Shown here: piece after piece, positions 46,080 through 57,810 of the stretch | Position numbering within the stretch: the first letter of the stretch is position 1 | Layout: each line of letters begins with the position of its first letter | NCBI GenBank assembly: GCA_012064385.1 | Contig: QRDG01001863.1 | Coordinates: 1 to 64,000 of the forward strand | Origin: Puccinellia tenuiflora | Taxonomy: Eukaryota; Streptophyta; Magnoliopsida; Poales; Poaceae | Direction: 5' to 3' | DNA: 64,000 nucleotides | Notes under the pieces: model-generated | Databases searched by the model: none | What the model saw: the letters and a program-made list of their open reading frames with translations, nothing else | What the model was told of the DNA's origin: nothing | Position numbers and translations under genes: made by a program

Positions 46080-46605
46080 CTGGTAGTCCACCAATCCCAG
46101 AACATATAACATACCTAGTAAGAGCCCCCTTGGTTCCGGGTGCCCCTGAGGGCCGGGCCTGACTGTCTCTAACCAAACTCGCATACCTAGAAGCTTGACT
46201 TTGGTGAAAGAAAAACTACTGACGGGTTTAGCTGCTAGAGACATCTGACAATTTATTCTTACGCCGTTTCCAGCACGGTTGATCGGAGAAATAGTTGAAA
46301 TAAATGTTTTCAGATTTTTTATTTTCTTTGCTAAGAATGACATAAAATCTGTATGTATCTAATAATCACTTCGTCACCTTTATGTGCACCTACATTCTGA
46401 AATACATTTGCCTCTCATAACTCTTCCTTGCAGTGTATGCTACACCTCCTATATGGACGCACGCTTTCTTTCAGTTCTTCTCATGTACGAGCTCGGTTCT
46501 CTTGGTGAGAGCGCAGAATCACCTTAGATACCCATATCGGAGGAACTTTTTTTTACATTTCTTCCTCCCGGAATGAGCGGCATCCAGAAACGTGCTAATA
46601 GCATC
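46080..46605 (+). repeat. Duplicated segment, uninterrupted copy (dispersed repeat copy 3)
   Basis: It matches 39,770-40,028 joined to 40,860-41,130. It therefore preserves the site into which the Harbinger-like element went, and it continues into the dispersed repeat (TCATGTACGAGCTCGGTTCT, GGAATGAGCGGCATCCAGAA). Confidence 0.8.
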
Positions 46606-46758
46606 TGATACTTCTAAAGCAGAAATAGGAAAAAAGAATGTAGCGCCCTCGGTGCCAGGAAGAGAAGCAGGGTGTGGAGCGGTGGCCTGAGTGTTTGTGT
46701 TTTTTACATGTAGATGAGTGTTTGTGTTTGTGGAGCGGTGGCCTGAGGGGGCCTTGGC

Positions 46759-47026
46759 TTGAAGGCGGCGACGGAGGACATCATTGCCTTCGGGGGTATC
46801 CCTGACCCGGTGTCGATCGGTGTCAGGTCTAGCGATCGGCTACGGGCGATGCCGGATGCAGATCGTCCTCAGCTGGAGAGGGCAATGGACCTTGCTGCTC
46901 GTCGCGCCTCCAAGTTTGAGTCAGGTACCAGTCCAAATTATAAACTGAGTTTCATTTCTATTCCTAATGAAGAGGTTGTTTCACGTGCGTCTAAGCTAGG
47001 AATTTCATTAGGTTTGTCTCCCACAA
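46759..47026 (+). pseudogene. LINE ORF1 fragment
   Basis: The frame reads RLRAMPDADRPQLERAMDLA, then FISIPNEEVVSRASKLGISL. This pattern (a Gln/Leu-rich ERAM stretch, then ASKLGISLG) is what I recall for the C-terminal part of ORF1-type proteins of Triticeae LINEs. The frame is cut by the CACTA terminus at 47,027, whose first bases supply the final codons. No ORF2 sequence was found adjacent. Confidence 0.45.
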
Positions 47027-47044
47027 CACTATTAGGAAAAGGCT

Positions 47045-47510
47045 TATAGGTAAGCCACGTGGCCATGGCGCACTGTCCGAATGGTGCGCCATGGCTAAAT
47101 ATGCGTGGCGCACCTCTTGGTCCTGCGCCACGGACACTAACTTAGCCGTGGCGCAGGGCTCTAAGATGTGCGCCACGGCTAAGTTGGGCCCTGGACGGCC
47201 GGCCTGTGCGCACTTAGGCGTGGCGCGGCAGAAACATGTGCGCCATGGGTAGTCTCGTAGCCATGGCGCATGGTAATGCCCTGCGCCACGGCTAAGTGTG
47301 GGACCCGGTGGACATTTTTGGCGCCAATTTTACCCCACTTAGCCGTGGCGCATAGTGCCATCGTGCGCCACGGGTAAGTGTGGGTCCCATCTGCACCATT
47401 TCTGGTGCGAATTTTACCCCACCTATCCATGGCGCAGGTAATTACAGTGCGCCACGGCTAGGATATATTGGTGGCGCAGCATCCTTTCGTGCGCCACGGC
47501 TAAGCCTGGG
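47045..47510. repeat. CACTA subterminal repeats
   Basis: At least ten copies of a ~15-bp motif, TGCGCCACGGCTAAG or its complement CTTAGCCGTGGCGCA, occur in alternating orientation. They are the likely binding sites for the TNPA-type protein and can pair into hairpins. Confidence 0.85.
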
Positions 47511-48106
47511 TGCACTTTTGCTTTTTGGCTGCCACCACCACCACCCCTTTCTACTTTCCTCTCCTCTTCCTCCTCCCCACCTCTCATTCCAGATCAGCAC
47601 GCCCCCTTCCCTCTCCCCACCTCATTTTCTTCTCTCTCTTCACATATTTTGCCACATAAATCTACTTATTTTCTTCATGTATATGTGAGGAAACATCTTC
47701 CCACGCCTCGCGTGCTCGTTCTTCTCCTCCGGGCGCTCTCTCTTTCGACGTCAATTTGTTGGAAGGTGAGTGTATGTGATGGATGAGAAGGAGGCTTTGA
47801 TGTGTGTGGTTCTATGTGATGGATGAGAAGGGTTGTGATATGTTTGTGGTTGTTGTATGCATGTGTGTGATGGATGAATTGGTTGCATTGTGATGGATGA
47901 AGATGTGTGTGTGGTTGCGTGTGTTTGCATATGTGTAGAAATGATTAGTTGCCGATGTTTTCGCCGAAATGTAGATTCATTTCCATTTCGGCGAATTTTC
48001 CGGCACTCCTAAGGCCAAAAATTAGCAAAGGTCATGCCAAATTTTTCTGTGAAATATTTTGTTTCTAATATAATTCCTTTGTTCTATATGTAGAGCGGGG
48101 GCGACA

Positions 48107-51100
48107 ATGGTCATCATGATGAGCGAAAGTATTGTTGCTAGATATTTGAAATATGCGACGACCGTGATGGTTAAAAACAACAACACCGGGATAAAGTGTC
48201 CGTGTCGAACATGCAAACTCGGCACCGTGCTCGATCCCTTTTCCGGCACATTGCAGGAGCATCTGCTCAGGAAAGGTTTTATGGATGACTTCACTTACGA
48301 GGATGATGATGATGACGTCAATGGGGCGCGGCGGGAAATGATCAGGAAGATGAAGAGGCGCCTCCCGATTATGATGACGAAGAATATGTCGGGCATGATG
48401 ATGAAGAAGAAGCCGACGTAAATGGTGGAGAAGACGCGGGCACGCCGACGCTGCTAACTTCAGTCGTGCGGGACCCTCATGTTCAAGAATTGCTTCTCAG
48501 AAAGTCGAGTAACGCTGCTAGAGAGGCTAAGCTGGCGCAGCTGGACATAGACTCGAATGCTCCGTTGTATACGGGATGTCGGCCCGAGGATACCCGCTTG
48601 AAAGTAACGCTCATGGCTCTGCAGATGAAGGCAAAACACAAATGGACAGACGCAAGCTTCGACGAGAACTTGAAATTTTGGCACGATCGTCTTCCTGAGG
48701 GGAACACGTGTCCTAGTAGTATCGAAGAGGCCAAAAAAATCGTGTGCCCTTTTGATTTACCGCACATCAAATACCACGTTTGCATCAATGATTGCTTCAT
48801 TTATCCGGAAAATGACGCGGAGACAACTGCATGTCCGGTGTGCGGCGCTGCTCGATACAAGAAAGGGAAAAGAAAGCTCCTCGGAAAGTGGTATGGTACC
48901 TTCCGATCATTCCTCGTCTGCAGCGGCTTTTCACAGATCCTAAGGAAGCAAAGTTAATGTGCTGGCACGCGGAAAGGAATAAGCCGGAAAACGAAGAGAC
49001 GGATAAGATGCTGAGACACCCTTCAGATGCTAAGCAGTGGGAAGCGTTAGACTTTGAATACCCAACTTTTGGGAACGATCCAAGAAACGTCAGGTTGGGC
49101 GTGAGCACCGATGGGCTCAATCCGTTTGGCAACCAGAGCAGCACACATAGCACGTGGCCCGTGTTTGTATGGATATACAACCTACCCCCATGGTTGTGCA
49201 TGAAGAGGAAGTACATTCGGATGAGCATGCTAATCCAAGGGCCGAAACAACCAGGAAACGACATCAATCTGTATCTGCGGCTCTTGAGAGATGAGCTACA
49301 GAAGATATGGAATGTACGGGTCAGCACATGGGACGCCGTCGCGGAAGATTACTTCCCTATGAGAGCCGCGTTGATCACGACGGTGCAAGACTATCTCGGT
49401 TACGGATATATCGCAGGCCAGGTGGCACACGGACACTGTGCATGCGTTAGGTGCATGGACGATACAACATATATGCAGCTAGAGAAAGATCCCGGGTCTT
49501 CAAAAACAGTGTTCACGGGACATCGAAGGTGGCTTCGCAGGGACGACCCGTGGAGAAACCGCAAAGAGCTGTTCGATGGTACCGTTGAGATCCGAAGAGC
49601 CCCACGTAAGAGGAGCGGCGAAGAAATCGACATGCTGTTGAGAAGCTGGGATGAGTGCCCTCCGCCGGGGAAGAAGCAAAAGGCTCCGCCACCACTGCTG
49701 AAGGTATGGAAAACAAGGTCTGTTTTCTGGGACTTGCCATATTGGAAGATCCTCGAAACACCTCATAGCCTTGATGTCATGCATATCACGAAGAACGTGT
49801 GCGAGAGTCTGCTTGGCACCCTTCTCAACATGCCGGAGAGGACCAAAGATGGGCCGAAAGCAAGAAACGACCTAAGATCATTGGGTATCAGGAAAGATCT
49901 CCACGGAGGACGCCCTGACGATGATAATGATCTGTCCGAGGAGGAGGAGACAGAAGGTCGTCGGAAGGGCAAAAAGGCGAAACAGAATGACTATTACTGC
50001 CCTCCTTCGTGCTTCACTCTAAGCCAGAAGGAGATCGAACAGTTTATCAAGTGCCTTCTCGGAGTGAAATTTCCTTCGGTTACGCGGGAAGATAAGCAGA
50101 TATCTGGACGCAGCGAAACAAAAGTTCAGCGGGATGAAGTCGCATGACTGTCACGTGCTGATGACGCAGATACTTCCGGTTGCACTCCGAGGGATAATGG
50201 ACCCACACGTCCGCCAAACGCTATTGGACCTATGCAACTTTTTCGACGTCATCTCTCGAAAGTCGATCAGCATGAAGAAAGCCGTAAGGCTACAGGAAGA
50301 GATCATTGTGATACTAAATGAGCTTGAGATTTACTTCCCTCCCGCATTCTTCGACGTTATGGTGCATTTGTTGATCCATGTCGTGGATGATATCATCCAG
50401 CTCGGGCCGATGTTCCTGCACAGCATGATGCCGTTCGAAAGGATGAATGGTGTCATCAAAGGATACGTTCGTAACAGGGCAACTCCAGATGGAAGCATCG
50501 TCCAGGGCTATCTCACCGAAGAGTGCATCTCTTTCTGCACGAATTTTCTAGACGTCGAGAACCCTGTTGGTCTGCCCGAAAATAAGCACATTGGCAAGCT
50601 CGATGGAGCAGGTCACAAAACAGGCAGGAGGGAACTACAAGTGGATGACTCTGGCCGACGCGCCGACTTTGACAGTGCAAACTTTGTAGCGCTAAAACAC
50701 ATACAAGTGGTCGATCCTTGGTTGGAAAAGCACAAAAACTTTATTGAGAAGAAGTACAGTGAACGTGGTCAGCATCGAACGGACGTCGAAATAATCAAAG
50801 AGCACAACGCCACCTTCACGCGTTGGTTCAAACGCCACCTTCTAGATAATCCTCCGTCAATGACTTCCGCAGAAGGAAAACTCATATTCCTCTTGTCACA
50901 GGGCCCCGCGCCCAACCTGATGACATATCAGGCATACGATATCAACGGTTACACGTTCTACACGGAGGAAAAAGAAAGGAATAGCGAATATCAGAACTCA
51001 GGGATAACGATGGAATCCTTCACCGGTGACGTCAAAGAAAGGTACTATGGAAGGATCGAGGAGATCTGGGAGCTGGACTACTCTGGAGACAGGTGCCGAT

Positions 51101-51540
51101 GTTCCGTGTCAGATGGGCTAAGAGCGTCAGTCCAAAAAAAGAAGACGGATATTTCACCACCATGTCTATACCCGAAGCCTCCAAGTCTGCTGCTACCCGC
51201 GAGCGTCATCGCGAAAACTGAACCATGGGTACTGGCTAGCCAAGTTGACCAATGCTTCTTCATCACCGACCCGACAATGCCTAGCCGTGTTGTCGTGAGA
51301 AGAGGAAAAAGGAGCATCATCGGAATGGATGGAGTCGCCAACGAGCAGATTTTGACCAGTACGGAGACCCAAAAATGGAAGATGACGACGACGACAAAGA
51401 AATAACATACACCACAAGAAGAAGTAGGACAACACTACCCAAGTCAGGTGGTCTTCCGTTCGCAAGAAGAAGTCGACATGTTCCGGGTCTAAATTATTCA
51501 ACCGCCACCAAGAAGGGAAAGAAGATTGTGAAACGCTAGC
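48107..51540 (+). pseudogene. CACTA TNP2-type transposase, frameshifted
   Basis: Order of parts: transposase-associated domain (GIKCPCRTCKLGTVLDPFSG, LQEHLLRKGFMDDF; 48,107-48,421); a zinc-finger-like segment (CINDCFIYPEN, ACPVCGAARYKKG; 48,466-48,880); the TNP2 core (KVVWYLPIIPRLQRLF, WPVFVWIYNLPPWLCMKRKY, GHCACVRCMDDTTY, PHSLDVMHITKNVCESLLGT; 48,880-50,147); and the DUF4218/DUF4216-like tail (HLLIHVVDDIIQLGPMFLHS, MPFERMNGVIKGYVRNRA; 50,134-51,130). The final WVLASQVDQCFFITDP, RRGKRSIIGMDGVANE part shifts frame again near 51,350. At least three frameshifts separate these pieces. The enzyme would cut and rejoin CACTA ends in the nucleus. Unless some shifts are hidden introns, this copy is dead, but the decay is mild. 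Confidence 0.9.
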
Positions 51541-51854
51541 TAGACGGTGTGGGAAATACGACACTTGATTTTGTAACCCTAGGAATTAATATTATAAATT
51601 AAGTATCCTAGAATTTGTAATCCAAATATTAAGTATTTTTAATATATTTGATATGCATATGCATATGTGTGTCTTAAAATTAAATAGGAATATGCATGAT
51701 ATGTGTAATCCTACCTTAATATTAAATTTTTAAAATCATAAATTGGAATACTATATCACATTAAATATTATATGAATGTCTTAAATGAAATGCACAAAAG
51801 GAAAAAGAAAAGCAAATGAAAAATTAAATGCAAAAAGAAAATATAAAAAAACTC

Positions 51855-51990
51855 CTTATCCGTGGCGCAGGGGTCTTACCCTGCGCCATGGGTAACTTAC
51901 CCGTAGCGCAGGATAGTGACCCTGCGCCACGGCTATTATACGTACCCGTCCCGCATGGGAGTGGCCGTGCGCCACGGCTAAGTTAACCTA
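51855..51990. repeat. Internal cluster of CACTA subterminal-type repeats
   Basis: Several CCGTGGCGCAGGG / CCCTGCGCCACGG and TGCGCCACGGCTAAG words occur here, between the two genes, although such repeats belong at element ends. A GC-rich, CT-rich stretch (52,000-52,330) follows, like a leader for the second gene. Confidence 0.8.
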
Positions 51991-52335
51991 GATCTAAAAT
52001 TCGCGCGCGCCCGAACCGTTCCCCAACTCCCTCCCACATCCTCCTCTCCCTCCACCGCTCGAGCGCCGTCTCTCATCGTCGTCGTCGCCCCCTCGCCTCC
52101 ACGGAGCACCGCCGCCGCCCCGTCGACGTCTCCCCCTCGCCTCCACGGAGCACCGCCGCCGCCCCGTCGCCGTCGCCCCCTCCACCTCCCACGAGCACGA
52201 GCGCGCCGGCCCGGAGCCCCTGCCCCGCGCCTCCTCCAGGCCGTGCGCCACCCCGAGCACCGCCCCCCGCCCTGTCGCCGTCTCCCCCTCCTGGCCGTGG
52301 CCGCTGCTCCTCGCCGGATCAAAGGTGACCCGGTC

Positions 52336-52365
52336 CCTCCTCCTCCTCCTCCTCCTCCTCCTCCT
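52336..52365 (+). repeat. (TCC)n microsatellite
   Basis: Ten consecutive TCC units in the GC/CT-rich leader-like sequence. Confidence 0.95.
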
Positions 52366-52984
52366 AATTATAGTCGATTTAGCTAGGGTTTCCCACTAGT
52401 TGATGCAACAATCGGTAGATTTAGACCACATATGATCTGATGATCTGCCACATTTTTTTAATTTTTTTCATATTGATGTTCCTCTGCCATATATATTGAT
52501 GTTCATATTGATGTTCCTGGTCATACATGTCATATATGGATAGTAGTGTTAGTGTAGCAAATGAAATGCAAAATTAAAAATGAAATGCAAAATGAAATTA
52601 GGGTTAGTGTTATTGCTTCTGCTTGCTGTTAGGTTAGGGTTAGGGTAATGATTGGAGTTTAGGAAAAACTGAAATGGAAAATGAAATTGAATTTTTTGGC
52701 AAAATTCTGGCTGAAATGCTCTACAATTTTTGAACAACTCAAATCAACTCTGATTAAGCTGAAATTTTTACAGTAGGTCAACAATAGTTATACATTGCTC
52801 TTGTAAAAATTTCAGAATTTTCAGAGCTTGTTTGGTTCACCAAAAAATTTAAAACTGCTGCTGCCAGGTTGCTACTCTAATTGTGTTTTTGATGTTGCTT
52901 GCAGGTTGTGGTGGTGGTGTTGCTTGCTCCTCTACAGTTGCTTGCTGCTGGTTAAGTTGAAGCAAGGTAGGATGCATGTGATGG

Positions 52985-53195
52985 AATCCGGAGTTGTGTG
53001 CCGGTTTATTTTTCTTCAATGTTATACTGCCGGAGTTGTGTGCCGGTTTATATTTGTGATGAATGTTTGTATATTGCCGGAGTTGTGTGCCGATTCGTCT
53101 GTGATGAATGTTTGTATTCTTGCCGGAGTTGTGTGCCGGTTTATATGTGTGATGAATATGTTTGTATCTTGCCGGAGTTGTGTGCCGGTTTTGTT
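52985..53195 (+). repeat. GCCGGAGTTGTGTGCCGGTT minisatellite
   Basis: Five imperfect copies of a 20-bp core occur, spaced by ~20-35 bp of GATGAATGTTTGTAT-like sequence. It lies inside the CACTA element, upstream of the second gene. Confidence 0.9.
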
Positions 53196-53757
53196 GTGAA
53201 CTTTGTAGGGATTTAGATGAGTGCCGATGTTTTGCCGAAATGTCGATTCATTTCCGTTCGGCAAATTTCCGGCACTCCTATGCCAAAAATTAGCAAAGGT
53301 CATGCCGAATTTTTCCGTGAAAATTCTGCATGACCTTTGCTAATTTTTGGCAATAGGAGTGCCGCCGGAAATTTGCCGGAATGGAAATGATTCGACATTT
53401 CGATATAAAACATGGCATATGTATTTTTTTTGTTTCTTTTAACTAACATGTTCCATTTTGCTGTCACACCAGAACTGCTGTCNTGTGAACTTTGCAGGGA
53501 TTTTAGATGAGTGCCGATGTTTTGCCGAAATGTCGATTCATTTCCGTTTCGGCAAATTTCCGGCACTCCTATGGCCAAAAATTAACAAAGGTCATGCCAA
53601 ATTTTTCCATGAAAAATTCTACATGACCTTTACTAATTTTTGGCAATAGGAGTGCCGCCAGAAATTTTGCCGAAACGGAAATGATTCGACTTTCGATAAA
53701 AACATCGGCATATGTATTTTTGTTTCTTTAACTAACACGTTTCATTTTGCTGTCACA
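53195..53757. repeat. Tandemly duplicated inverted-repeat (hairpin) block
   Basis: Each unit has TGCCGAAATGTCGATTCATT...GCAAAGGTCATGCC facing its own complement across GAATTTTTCC, giving a stem of roughly 85-90 bp. Unit 1 is about 53,195-53,466 and unit 2 about 53,485-53,757; both start TGTGAACTTTG and end TTTTGCTGTCAC. A half unit (one stem arm only) lies at about 47,953-48,050, before the TNP2 gene. Confidence 0.85.
53483..53483. other. Ambiguous base (N)
   Basis: The only N in the window stands at the junction of the two duplicated hairpin units, suggesting an assembly problem at this spot. Confidence 1.
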
Positions 53758-53767
53758 TGCAGAACAA

Positions 53768-55740
53768 ATGGCTAACGACGATGAGGCCGGAGCTTCTTCT
53801 CTCGGCAGTTAAGCGTGGAAGAACTAGCCAGAGAGAAGAACGCGGACTTCTGGAGCTACTATGATGAGCTGACCGGGGATGTTGCCGAGGGCACCAATAA
53901 TAGTGGCGCCGGGGATGGCGACGAGGGCGCCAATAATAGTGGGCGCTGAGGATGGCAACGATACCACTACTAGTGGCGCCGGGGATAGCGACGCGACCAC
54001 TGATGGCGGAGAACACACAGATGGTAGCCAAGCCAAAAGGCTAGGAAAGAGAGGAGTAAGAACAATGTCCGGGCCTTGAAGCAAGCAATCACCCAAGTGT
54101 TCGACGGTGGGGCGCCTCTAGAGCCTAAAGGGGCGCCGCATTGTATGGCCTCCAAGTGGCATGCATCCTTCGAGACGTCCATCCCGGTCTATGAGGATAA
54201 CATAAGGGATGCTAATAAAGCGGGTTTGCGCCTCCGTCTCATCAAGAGGCTGCATGAACGGCATGAGTTCCCGCTGGCCTACAGGGCCGATGAAGACGGT
54301 AATCATGATATGAAAAAACTCAATGCCATCAACAACTTTGCCCTCACGAAGATGAGCAAGGCCTTGGCCACCTGGAGAGGTAGGGTCAAAAAATTGATCC
54401 AAGACGATAAATGTCCCGAGGAGATCTGGAACAAGGAGCGGGTCAACGAAAAAGACCTTAGGATTTTCCGGGGCAGGCTCGGACTACCTGTATCGAAGAA
54501 AATGAGTGAATGGGGGAGGTGGATGAACTCGAAGAATGTAGGTCACCACCATCTCGGAAGTGGTGGTTATTTTGCGGCAGAGCCCAAATGGGAGAAGCAG
54601 GACGCTGAGTGGGCAGAAAAGGGCATCCCTAACCCCTTCGACAAATTTAAAGACAAGCAGACTAGAAATTTTGTCAGGGCTCGGTTCACGGAGGACCCAG
54701 TTACCAAGGAACTTAAGACAGATCCTATAGTTGTGAAGTTCCAAAAGGCTCTGGAGGATATAGAAAGTTCTAGAGCCGCGGATGAGAGCTCCTCCCAGGG
54801 ATCGACGAAGCCCGTGTGGGACACTCCATTCAACGCGGCGTTGAACAAGGTCAAGGGGCAGGATCTGGACAAGACACCGTTAGGTGGCCGTGTTGTCGGC
54901 CATGGCAAGGCCCTATGGTGTGACTATTATGCCGAGGACAAGGAGACACGGAAGGAGAGGAAGAAGCGCAAGCAGGAGGATATAGTCAACGAACTAGTGG
55001 CCAAGGCGCTCGTCGGTTTCCTTCCTTCCGTCGTGACCTCGGTAACGGATTGGATCGACGGAGGTCGATAAGGGCCGTGTCCAGTGCCCAACTTTGGAGG
55101 CAACACGGCCAACACCACGTCGGCGGCTTCGTCCGCCAACACCGCGCCGTCACCTCCACCTGTTCGGGATAATTTTCCGGTCCACACCACGTCGTCGCCT
55201 CATCTGGAGAATTCGACGGCCGGCAACCCCCAAGCGGCGCCCACTCTGACTCCGTGTCGCAAGCCGTCGGTGGTGTCTCGACAATGGCCGAGCTCGACGC
55301 CCTCACGGTATCTAAGCGTCGTAGGCTCAACGCATATTACTTCATCCATTTTGACTTTGCCTTGCATCTCTAACGCCCTACATGCATGTTCTTCGCAGGG
55401 CGACACTAGATGCACTCTCCTACACCATGTGAATGGAGAGTTGAAGGATGTTGCTAGGGCTACCATCATTGCGCCCAAAAATCGCATGCACCACAACACG
55501 CCGGTACCCGATGGCTGCTTTAAGGTTTCACTGATTAGGGTGTTCTCGGGCAGCAATGAGGTGGATCCTCCTTATCAACCGTGGGATCCGAGGACCATCT
55601 GCTCCTCCGTGAATGCATCCCCTGGGCCATGGTATGGCCAAAAACCCAGATCCGTCTAAGCCCGGACACTCCACAGGCAACACCGCAAGTCGGGTTGGGG
55701 CAAAACCCTGTGAAGGCCATCGCACCAAGCACCACCACAA
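53768..55740 (+). pseudogene. Second CACTA gene (TNPA-like / plant Ptta-En-Spm family), frameshifted
   Basis: A start MANDDEAGASSLGS, then a frameshift to LSVEELAREKNADFWSYY, leads into a long open piece at 54,076-55,071. That piece reads QVFDGGAPLEPKGAPHCMAS, KALATWRGRVKKLIQDDKCP, EWGRWMNSKNVGHHHLGSGG and FVRARFTEDPVTKELKTDP, as in the plant transposase (Ptta/En/Spm) family. After the stop at 55,071, homology goes on in another frame: TLLHHVNGELKDVARATII, PVPDGCFKVSLIRVFSG, then a Pro/Thr-rich linker. TNPA-type proteins bind the subterminal repeats to assemble the transposition complex. Several frameshifts make it a pseudogene in this sequence. Confidence 0.8.
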
Positions 55741-55884
55741 CTTAAAGATGTTCAACATTCACCTCGTTGTTGATTTCAAAGTCCTACTGGTTCGATAAAC
55801 CTCGGTTCGTTAAACGAGAGAAAACTGCTACTTACTACATCCACGCCTTCGCTTGGGGCACCACCCAACTCTTTTCAATATCCA

Positions 55885-56130
55885 TCATCAGGTGTCAAAT
55901 GGGATCCCACCTAAGTCCCACCTGAGGCCGCTGCCGCAGCTGCGCTTGAGGGCGGAGATCTGGTTCTTGTCAAGGACGAAAACCTCGGTGACGATGGGCC
56001 CCGACGGCTGGGATTGGGATAGGTTTAACGCTCGGTGCAACTCGACGGGGAGGGTGCCGGGACGAACCACCGGCGGGTCGCGTGCGAATAGCGGGGCGCC
56101 GCCGTGGCAGCCGGGGAATTTCGGTTCACA
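55885..56130 (-). pseudogene. Possible BAHD acyltransferase fragment
   Basis: The minus strand has FARDPPVVRPGTLPVELHRA, then VTEVFVLDKNQISALKRSCG. The ARDPP and F.LD..Q...LK...C patterns resemble the middle of plant BAHD acyltransferases, which use acyl-CoA donors in secondary metabolism. The HXXXD and DFGWG motifs are not present, and the fragment is short, so the match is tentative. Confidence 0.25.
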
Positions 56131-57560
56131 ATAATTATTATGAACTTTTTAATTATTGTGAACCTTTTTATTATATGTTAACACTTGCTAATTTACTGCG
56201 AACCATTTTTATCACGACCCATGTTTTTTTATGAACCATTTTATTATTGTAGGTGAACACATTTTAATTTCGGGAAATACACGAATACATTTTTTTTATA
56301 GTGGACCATTGTTTATCATAGGTGAACATTTTAAATTTATTGTGAACAATTTTTATTTACTGGTGAACTTTATCGTGAACCATTGTTTTCTAGACATAAT
56401 TTGTTTTGTCAATAACATGAATCTTTTTTGTAACACCCGTGAACATTTTTAATCCATATGAACAATTTTCTCCATATATTATTTTTTTCATGGTTTCCAA
56501 ATGATTTTTTTTGGTTATTATGAAGTATCTACTATAAATTTATGAACCCAATATTTTTTCTGAAATTAATGAAAAAAATATTGTACCTTAGTGGGCCGGA
56601 TGGTCTGGCCCAGTAGAAGAGTGCTGCATTCTAGCCGGTGAACCACCGACTCGTTGTACTCAAGCTTTCCGCACGAGAGGAACATTTATTTTGGCTGGAC
56701 GTGTTGGGCCATGTCCCTCCCATGGAGGTGTGTTGGCTGCCAAATATCAACCCAGAAAGTCCATCACATGTCCACCATTGATGGATGTTCACATCCAACG
56801 GATAAATTGCATCCTTGAGAGGTAAGAAGAAATCCTAGCCATGTATGATGGATGGATGAGAAAACTAGAGAGAAGCCATAACGTGGCAGCTAAGAGAGAG
56901 GGTGAGAAAACACACGAGAACACTTCAACCAAGTGAGAAGAGGTGGTTTCTGTCTAGATTAGTGACTACTACCAGTTTGTTTTCAATCTGGTGTTCAGAG
57001 GATCAAACGTTGCTAGAATTGGCTCCATACTTGGTTAACTTGTTCTTTAATTTGATTCTTTGATTTGGTTAGCCGGTTTGAGATTTGGTGCATTTTTGGA
57101 TCTTTGGTTTAAGAGCAGTTTACTGATTATCAAAGGGGACAAAAAGTGTGATGTCTTTGTTTTGTTGTTATCTTCCATCTTGTGGTTATTGGTATTGTTG
57201 TTGTTGCCGGTTGGTGAGGAGGTGGACGGAGTGGCTCACTGCATGCGGGAGGTGAGGTGTGAGGATTTATATTTTTAGATCTTTTTTTGAGATAATATTT
57301 TTAGATCTTTTATGATGATTTATATCCCAAGCAATATTTAGAAACAAATCTCAGTTTATCCAAATTTAGAATCTCAATAGTGGAGGGATTATGAGAGGTA
57401 GGACCCATCCATTTGTCCAAGTACTGGAATTATTACAGGTGTCATTACATTACAGGAACAAAAAAAAAAATGGACAAGAAAATAACCCCTTTGCTTCCGG
57501 GTCTTGTCTCTTCCGCCTAGACGAACTGGAATTTACCCACTACTAGTCTCCTCTAACGAA
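56131..57560. other. AT-rich degenerate repeats, then no feature
   Basis: 56,131-56,600 is built from variants of TGTGAACATTTTTAATT and GTGAACCATTTTTATT without fixed period. From 56,600 to 57,560 I see no gene or element end. Confidence 0.5.
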
Positions 57561-57568
57561 ATTAACAC

Positions 57569-57810
57569 ATGAGAGAGCAGAAATCTTTCTCGAATCCAAA
57601 CACGCGTGAACTGCTTCTTCGATCCGAGGAGAGGATATATATGGTCCACGCGACGACCGGAGCGGCGGCGGGGACAGATCGGCGGCGGCGGCGGCCGTTC
57701 CAAGCGCGTGTTCTGGGTGACCAGGAGCGACTGCAAGTCCACTGCCGGCTAGCCGGCGGCACTGCGGCGCGGAGGGGATTAAGCGCACCAGGAATTCCAT
57801 TCCAACCAGG
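57569..57810 (+). other. GC-rich putative first (leader) exon
   Basis: A GC-rich segment ends CCAACCAG|GTAGTAG, a plausible donor, and stands 3.2 kb upstream of the NLR on the same strand. It could be the first untranslated exon of that gene or the start of a separate small gene. It has an open frame from an ATG at 57,569, but its Arg-rich composition looks non-coding. Confidence 0.35.

Larger units (their letters stand above)
47027..56130 (+). mobile_element. Large CACTA transposon, apparently lacking its right terminus
   Basis: The left end is CACTATTAGGAAAAGGCTTA. Subterminal repeats TGCGCCACGGCTAAG in both orientations run to about 47,510. A TNP2 transposase (48,107-51,540) and a second TNPA-like gene (53,768-55,740) follow on the same strand. 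A further cluster of the subterminal repeat lies between them at 51,855-51,990. No TAATAGTG terminus was found before the AT-rich sequence that starts near 56,130, so the right boundary is an estimate. Confidence 0.75.

Noticed and set aside
52022..52322. Arg/Gly-rich minus-strand frames
   Set aside because: They are the antisense of a CT-rich leader with a TCC microsatellite; no protein-like pattern.
52985..53195. Regularly spaced direct repeats resembling a CRISPR array
   Set aside because: The genome is a plant; spacers are similar to each other and the units are an imperfect minisatellite.
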